Shown here piece by piece: positions 6,261 through 10,077 of a stretch of 10,077 nucleotides of DNA (the first letter of the stretch is position 1; each line of letters opens with the position of its first letter). This DNA is from Chloroflexota bacterium (lineage in GTDB: Bacteria; Chloroflexota; Dehalococcoidia; Dehalococcoidales; RBG-16-60-22): the NCBI GenBank assembly GCA_016190585.1, contig JACPQH010000011.1, positions 1 to 10,077 of the forward strand, given 5' to 3'. The notes under the pieces are model-generated. The model was given only the letters and a program-made list of their open reading frames with translations, had not been told where the DNA came from and ran no database searches. Both the position numbers and the translations under genes were made by a program.

Positions 6261-7446
6261 CAGGGTCCGCGCCGCCATGAGGGAAGGCTCGTGGATACGG
6301 AAAATGTTCGAGGAGGGGGTCGTCCTCAAGCAGCGTTACGGCGCGGCGGCGGTGTTCGACCTCTCCCTGGGCAACCCTATCATGGAGCCGCCGCCCGGGC
6401 TCGACGAAGAGCTTCGGAGGCTGGCAAACAATCCTTTACCCGGCATGCACCGCTACATGGAGAACGCCGGCTACCCTGAGACCCGGGCCGCCGTCGCCGC
6501 ACAGCTCTCGCGCGAGACCGGGCTCGATTTCACCTTCAAAGACATCATCATGACCTGTGGGGCCGCCGGCGCCCTGAACGTCGTCCTGAAGACCATACTC
6601 GACCCGGCGGGCGAGGTCATCCTGTTCGCCCCCTACTTCGTGGAGTACGCCAACTATATCGATAACCACGGCGGGGTGCTCAGGGTTCTGCCAGCCGGTG
6701 CCGGTTTCATGCCCCGCCCCGACCTCCTGGAGCAAGCGATAAATCCCCGGACGCGGGCGGTCATCATTAACTCCCCGAACAACCCCACCGGCGTCGTCTA
6801 CAGCCAGGACGCGTTGCGCGCCGTCGCCGCCGTCCTGCAGGAGAAAGAGGCCGCGCTGGGCACCGAAATCTACCTCGTCAGCGACGAGCCTTACCGCAGG
6901 ATAATCTTCGACGGGCTGGAGTACCCCTCCCCCCTGCTTCACCACGCCCGGACTATCGTGGTCAACTCGCACTCCAAAGACCTCGCCCTGCCCGGCGAGC
7001 GCATCGGCTATATCGCGCTGCACCCGGAGTGCCCCGGCCGCGACGACCTGCTGAACGGCTTCACCTACTGCAACCGGACGCTGGGCTACGTCAACGCCCC
7101 GGCCCTGATGCAGCGCCTGGTGAGCAAGCTGCAGGATACCACGGTGGATGTCGGCCGGTACCAGGCCACACGCGACTTCCTTTACACCCGCCTGAAAGAC
7201 CTGGGCTACTCCCTGGTCAGGCCGCAGGGGGCTTTCTACATGTTCCCCGAAACGCCGGTCGAGGATGATGTCGCTTTTGTCAGGGAGATGCAGGAGCTCA
7301 AAGTTCTGGTCGTCCCCGGCCGCGGCTTTGGCTGTCCCGGCCATTTCCGCATTTCCTACTGCGTTGACGACCGCACCATCGAGGGCGCCATCCCCGCCTT
7401 TGCGGCCCTGGCAAAAAAATACGACCTGAAGAAGCAATCCGCGTGA
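6247..7446 (+). CDS. Class I/II PLP-dependent aminotransferase, probably feeding IorAB
   Basis: A 399-residue fold-type I aminotransferase. Visible landmarks are LSLGNPIMEPPPGL near the N-terminus, HRYMENAGYPETR, NNPTG (178-182, Asn179 contacts PLP), SDEPY (212-216, Asp213 and Tyr216), SHSKDLALPGERIGY (241-255, PLP lysine Lys244) and HFRIS (366-370, Arg368 for the substrate carboxylate). All key residues are present. It probably interconverts an amino acid and its 2-oxoacid using 2-oxoglutarate. The overlap with iorB and the IOR context suggest aromatic amino acids, but the sequence alone does not set the substrate; branched-chain acids or aspartate cannot be excluded. The start is GTG at 6247-6249, supported by AGGAG (6235-6239) seven bases upstream. 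Its stop overlaps the thioesterase start as GTGA. Confidence 0.9.
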   Translation: MPVSDRVRAAMREGSWIRKMFEEGVVLKQRYGAAAVFDLSLGNPIMEPPPGLDEELRRLANNPLPGMHRYMENAGYPETRAAVAAQLSRETGLDFTFKDIIMTCGAAGALNVVLKTILDPAGEVILFAPYFVEYANYIDNHGGVLRVLPAGAGFMPRPDLLEQAINPRTRAVIINSPNNPTGVVYSQDALRAVAAVLQEKEAALGTEIYLVSDEPYRRIIFDGLEYPSPLLHHARTIVVNSHSKDLALPGERIGYIALHPECPGRDDLLNGFTYCNRTLGYVNAPALMQRLVSKLQDTTVDVGRYQATRDFLYTRLKDLGYSLVRPQGAFYMFPETPVEDDVAFVREMQELKVLVVPGRGFGCPGHFRISYCVDDRTIEGAIPAFAALAKKYDLKKQSA

Positions 7447-7898
7447 ACCAGTCGCCGGAAGAAGCAGCCCGCACCGCCGAGACCATCGCCCGGCTGAAAT
7501 CCCTGGAGGCCGCGGAGCCTATCGCCGCTTTCCTGCAGATGCGCCTGCTGGAGCTGTCGCCCGGCTACGCCCGCGTCTCGGCCAAACTCAAGCCCGAGTA
7601 CCGCAACTTCAACGGCGTCATCTTCGGCGGCATCGCCATGTCGCTGGCCGACCAGGCCTTCGCCTACGCCTCCAACAGCCTGTCGCACCCCAGTGTCGCC
7701 ACCCAGATGAACGTCCACTTCGTCGCCGGGCCCGCCGTTGACGACGAGCTTATCGCCGAATGCCGGGTGGTGCGCAGCGGCCGGCGCGTCGGCATCTCCC
7801 AGATGACCGTTACCAACCAGGACGGCAAGCTAATCGCCGTGGCCACCGGCACGACCGTTCCGCTGAACAGCGTAATAAACCATGAGAAACCAGGCTGA
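7443..7898 (+). CDS. PaaI-family hotdog-fold acyl-CoA thioesterase
   Basis: A 151-residue hotdog protein. The core motif is NFNGVIFGGIAMSLADQAFAYASN (55-78), matching the PaaI pattern NG.vHGG....LaD.Af..A, with the catalytic-type Asp70 present. The His of the usual HGG is Phe61. The later VATQMNVHFVAGPAVDDELIAECRVVRSGRRVG also fits the family. Enzymes of this family hydrolyse aryl- or hydroxyphenyl-acetyl-CoA thioesters, usually as tetramers in the cytoplasm. Lying last in the IOR operon, it could release free acids from IorAB products or rescue trapped CoA. The start is GTG at 7443, in a four-base GTGA overlap with the aminotransferase stop. The first 25 residues are a family-variable helix. 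Fold call firm, substrate inferred from context. Confidence 0.85.
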   Translation: MNQSPEEAARTAETIARLKSLEAAEPIAAFLQMRLLELSPGYARVSAKLKPEYRNFNGVIFGGIAMSLADQAFAYASNSLSHPSVATQMNVHFVAGPAVDDELIAECRVVRSGRRVGISQMTVTNQDGKLIAVATGTTVPLNSVINHEKPG

Positions 7899-7903
7899 TT
7901 TGA

Positions 7904-7932
7904 TTGACTTCCCGCCTCGGACACAGTAAAAT
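7904..7932 (+). promoter_or_regulatory. Promoter in front of the acyl-CoA ligase leader
   Basis: TTGACT (7904-7909) and TAAAAT (7927-7932) each match the consensus at five of six positions and are separated by exactly 17 bases. The expected start is near 7939, leaving a leader of about 144 bases before the ligase TTG codon. Confidence 0.75.
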
Positions 7933-7938
7933 GTACCT

Positions 7939-8082
7939 TAATTTAACTTGAGCTATGTCGGTAATGTCAGGGTTAAAGGGCAGGAGAAAGCGCTTCATGT
8001 TTACCAGGCGCATCTGAGTGCGCCTGGGGAGTCCCACAGAACGTTTCGCAGTTAAATACCTCCCCCGGCGGGAGGTATTTTT

Positions 8083-8084
<2 letters not shown>
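7939..8084 (+). promoter_or_regulatory. Structured 5' leader of the ligase gene: candidate riboswitch or attenuator of unknown class
   Basis: The gap from 7899 to 8082 holds no gene but has layered structure. Strand ATTTAACT (7941-7948) is fully complementary to AGTTAAAT (8050-8057), closing a domain of about 100 bases like a riboswitch P1 stem. Inside is a perfect 9-bp hairpin, CCAGGCGCA (8004-8012) with TGCGCCTGG (8019-8027), loop TCTGAG. The P1-like 3' strand shares 8054-8057 with the 5' arm of the terminator, so the two cannot form together. GGGGAG (8026-8031) can pair with CTCCCC (8060-8065), another alternative to the terminator. The terminator's 3' arm contains the ligase Shine-Dalgarno. 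I found no T-box, TPP, SAM, cobalamin, c-di-GMP, fluoride or ZTP signature by eye. Pairings are seen directly; regulation is inferred. Confidence 0.5.
8054..8084 (+). terminator. Strong intrinsic terminator whose 3' arm and T-run overlap the ligase ribosome site and start codon
   Basis: A perfect 11-bp stem AAATACCTCCC (8054-8064) and GGGAGGTATTT (8070-8080), with a 5-base loop, is followed by an unbroken T-run (8078-8084). It can end the short leader transcript and also readthrough from the thioesterase operon, which has no other terminator. The same 3' arm carries GGAGG (8071-8075), seven bases before the TTG start at 8083, so the hairpin would also hide the ribosome site. On the other strand the T-run is only three bases, so it works in one direction. 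Confidence 0.85.
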
Positions 8085-10019
<1,935 letters not shown>

Positions 10020-10020
<1 letters not shown>

Positions 10021-10077
10021 TGGCGCAGCTACCGCAGTACCTGATTACCGGCATCGCCGTGGGCATGGTCTACGCCC
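10020..10077 (+). CDS. Probable LivH-type branched-chain amino acid ABC transporter permease (N-terminal end only)
   Basis: The first 19 codons read MAQLPQYLITGIAVGMVYA and run off the right edge. This resembles the first membrane span of LivH-family permeases, which commonly start with QYLinGl..G..YAL. The ATG overlaps the ligase stop as TAATG, and GAGAGG lies upstream, so the two are co-transcribed and probably coupled. LIV-type transporters also import aromatic and other carboxylic acids, which would suit an adjoining acyl-CoA ligase. With so little sequence the family call rests on the motif and on the gene order. Confidence 0.6.

Noticed and set aside
6436..7437. Long minus-strand open frame (333 codons) opposite the aminotransferase.
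   Set aside because: The plus-strand aminotransferase has all its catalytic residues; the opposite frame is low-complexity and shows no family motifs.
7997..8007. Short match (TGTTTACCAGG) to E. coli 4.5S signal recognition particle RNA.
   Set aside because: The conserved GNRA-containing apical part of SRP RNA is absent and the surrounding hairpin is different.

Overview
The window is GC-rich bacterial DNA with tightly packed genes, many GTG or TTG starts and stop/start overlaps of 1 to 14 bases. The gene content (indolepyruvate:ferredoxin oxidoreductase, many CoA and ferredoxin enzymes) points to an anaerobe. The style of the PurQ tail, the ligase and a dispersed inverted repeat recall Chloroflexota of the class Dehalococcoidia. 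That placement is inference from memory of such genomes and is not proven by the window.

Layout. 1-187 (+) is the tail of purQ (purine synthesis). 199-606 (-) is a SnoaL-like small protein with its own extended -10 promoter, convergent with purQ. 728-3611 (-) is a metal-uptake operon read in the order Fur-family regulator, lipoprotein binding protein, ATPase, permease. It starts from a near-consensus promoter (TTGACA-17-TATATT) with a 7-1-7 Fur-type inverted repeat at the start site, so the regulator probably controls its own operon in response to the metal. 3612-3888 is a divergent intergenic region holding a degenerate dispersed inverted repeat (3733-3806) and the iorA promoter. 3889-7898 (+) is a four-gene overlapping operon: iorA, iorB, a class I aminotransferase and a PaaI-type hotdog thioesterase. 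7899-8082 is a promoter plus a structured leader ending in a strong intrinsic terminator that runs into the next start codon. 8083-10020 (+) is a large acyl-CoA ligase (AMP-forming), and 10020-10077 is the start of what looks like a LivH-type permease.

How the genes may work together. The aminotransferase can turn (aromatic) amino acids into 2-oxoacids, IorAB can decarboxylate these oxidatively to acyl-CoA with reduction of ferredoxin, and the thioesterase can release the free acid. Run in reverse, a ligase plus IorAB could turn imported aryl acids into amino acids. The ligase and the adjacent LIV-type transporter suggest uptake and activation of a carboxylic acid.

The most interesting item is the 5' leader of the ligase (about 7939-8084). 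A good promoter places the start about two bases before an 8-bp strand that pairs with a strand overlapping the terminator's 5' arm. The terminator's 3' arm contains the ligase Shine-Dalgarno sequence, and its T-run includes the start of the TTG codon. This has the topology of a riboswitch or attenuator but matches no class I could recognise.
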